From positions 1-59,321 of IMG/VR virus record IMGVR_UViG_3300045974_000359: 59,321 nucleotides of DNA; one strand, written 5' to 3'. Positions within the stretch are counted from its first letter, which is position 1, and each line of letters opens with the position of its first letter. The translations under genes and the position numbers were made by a program. The DNA comes from a virus. Shown here piece after piece: positions 59,316-59,321 of this stretch. The notes beneath the pieces are model-generated. The model made no database searches. It was not told the origin of the DNA and saw only the letters and a list, made by a program, of their open reading frames with translations.

Positions 59316-59321
59316 AAAAGT
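59308..59321 (+). CDS. Start of the next gene (3' truncated)
   Basis: ATG AAT AAA AAA overlaps the end of the preceding gene by eight bases and runs off the window. Only four codons are visible, so it is called from the overlap pattern alone. Confidence 0.4.

Noticed and set aside
1-59321. CRISPR arrays, insertion sequences, integrase or attachment sites
   Set aside because: No regularly spaced repeats, transposase motifs, terminal inverted repeats or recombinase genes were seen.

Overview
The window is one continuous stretch of a large, strongly AT-rich tailed-phage genome. Every supported gene lies on the + strand, tightly packed, often with 4-bp ATGA overlaps. The host is most likely a Bacteroidota bacterium, probably Flavobacterium-like. 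The reasons are that the clearest promoters carry the Bacteroidota -7 box TAnnTTTG, start codons follow A/T-rich leaders instead of Shine-Dalgarno sites, the GroES resembles Bacteroidota GroES, and the tail genes carry a repeat I associate with flavobacterial phages. No integrase, repressor or plasmid genes are seen, so a lytic phage is the simplest reading. Tail tube, sheath, tape-measure and DNA polymerase genes are absent, so the window is only part of the genome.

Layout. 1-8.4 kb: a T4-like recombination and replication block (end of an acidic protein, UvsX/RecA-like recombinase, gp47/gp46 Mre11-Rad50 homologues, RuvC-like resolvase, gp55-like sigma factor, UvrD-family helicase, RNase HI). 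8.4-16.7 kb: many small early-type genes of unknown function, with a membrane-anchored glucosaminidase and a lipoprotein. 16.7-23.7 kb: metabolism and host takeover (dCMP deaminase, macro domain, GroES, dUTPase) plus small Cys-rich proteins. 23.76-24.2 kb: a tRNA-like gene followed by what looks like a circularly permuted tmRNA gene. 24.4-29.2 kb: small genes, a DnaQ-like exonuclease and the large terminase. 29.2-43.1 kb: virion or host-binding proteins, a putative DNA-hypermodification enzyme, an FkbM methyltransferase, the portal and two fibre-like proteins. 43.3-45.2 kb: a lysis cassette (holin, M15 endopeptidase, overlapping spanin-like pair). 45.4-59.3 kb: Mu F-like head protein, a PIG-L deacetylase and GT4 glycosyltransferase, an AAA+ ATPase, a kinase/ADP-ribosyltransferase-like protein, prohead protease-scaffold, major capsid protein and head-tail connector genes.

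How it fits together. The gp55-like protein may be a late sigma factor. A short motif (ACAA[G/C]TATTA) recurs before six late transcription units and is the best candidate for its promoter. Host-type promoters sit at about 16.7, 24.3 and 31.2 kb; the last two are near-duplicates, each behind a terminator. dCMP deaminase and dUTPase feed dUMP/dTTP synthesis, and a thymine-hypermodification-type gene suggests the DNA may carry modified bases. A macro-domain protein and a virion-cluster ADP-ribosyltransferase-like protein suggest manipulation of ADP-ribosylation.

The most novel items are the permuted tmRNA with its tag reading frame, three structured intergenic RNA elements around the portal and fibre genes, the candidate late-promoter family, and a set of virion-cluster proteins (including the AAA+ ATPase and the kinase/ART protein) that share N-terminal modules. 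All functional calls come from reading motifs by eye; no database search was run.
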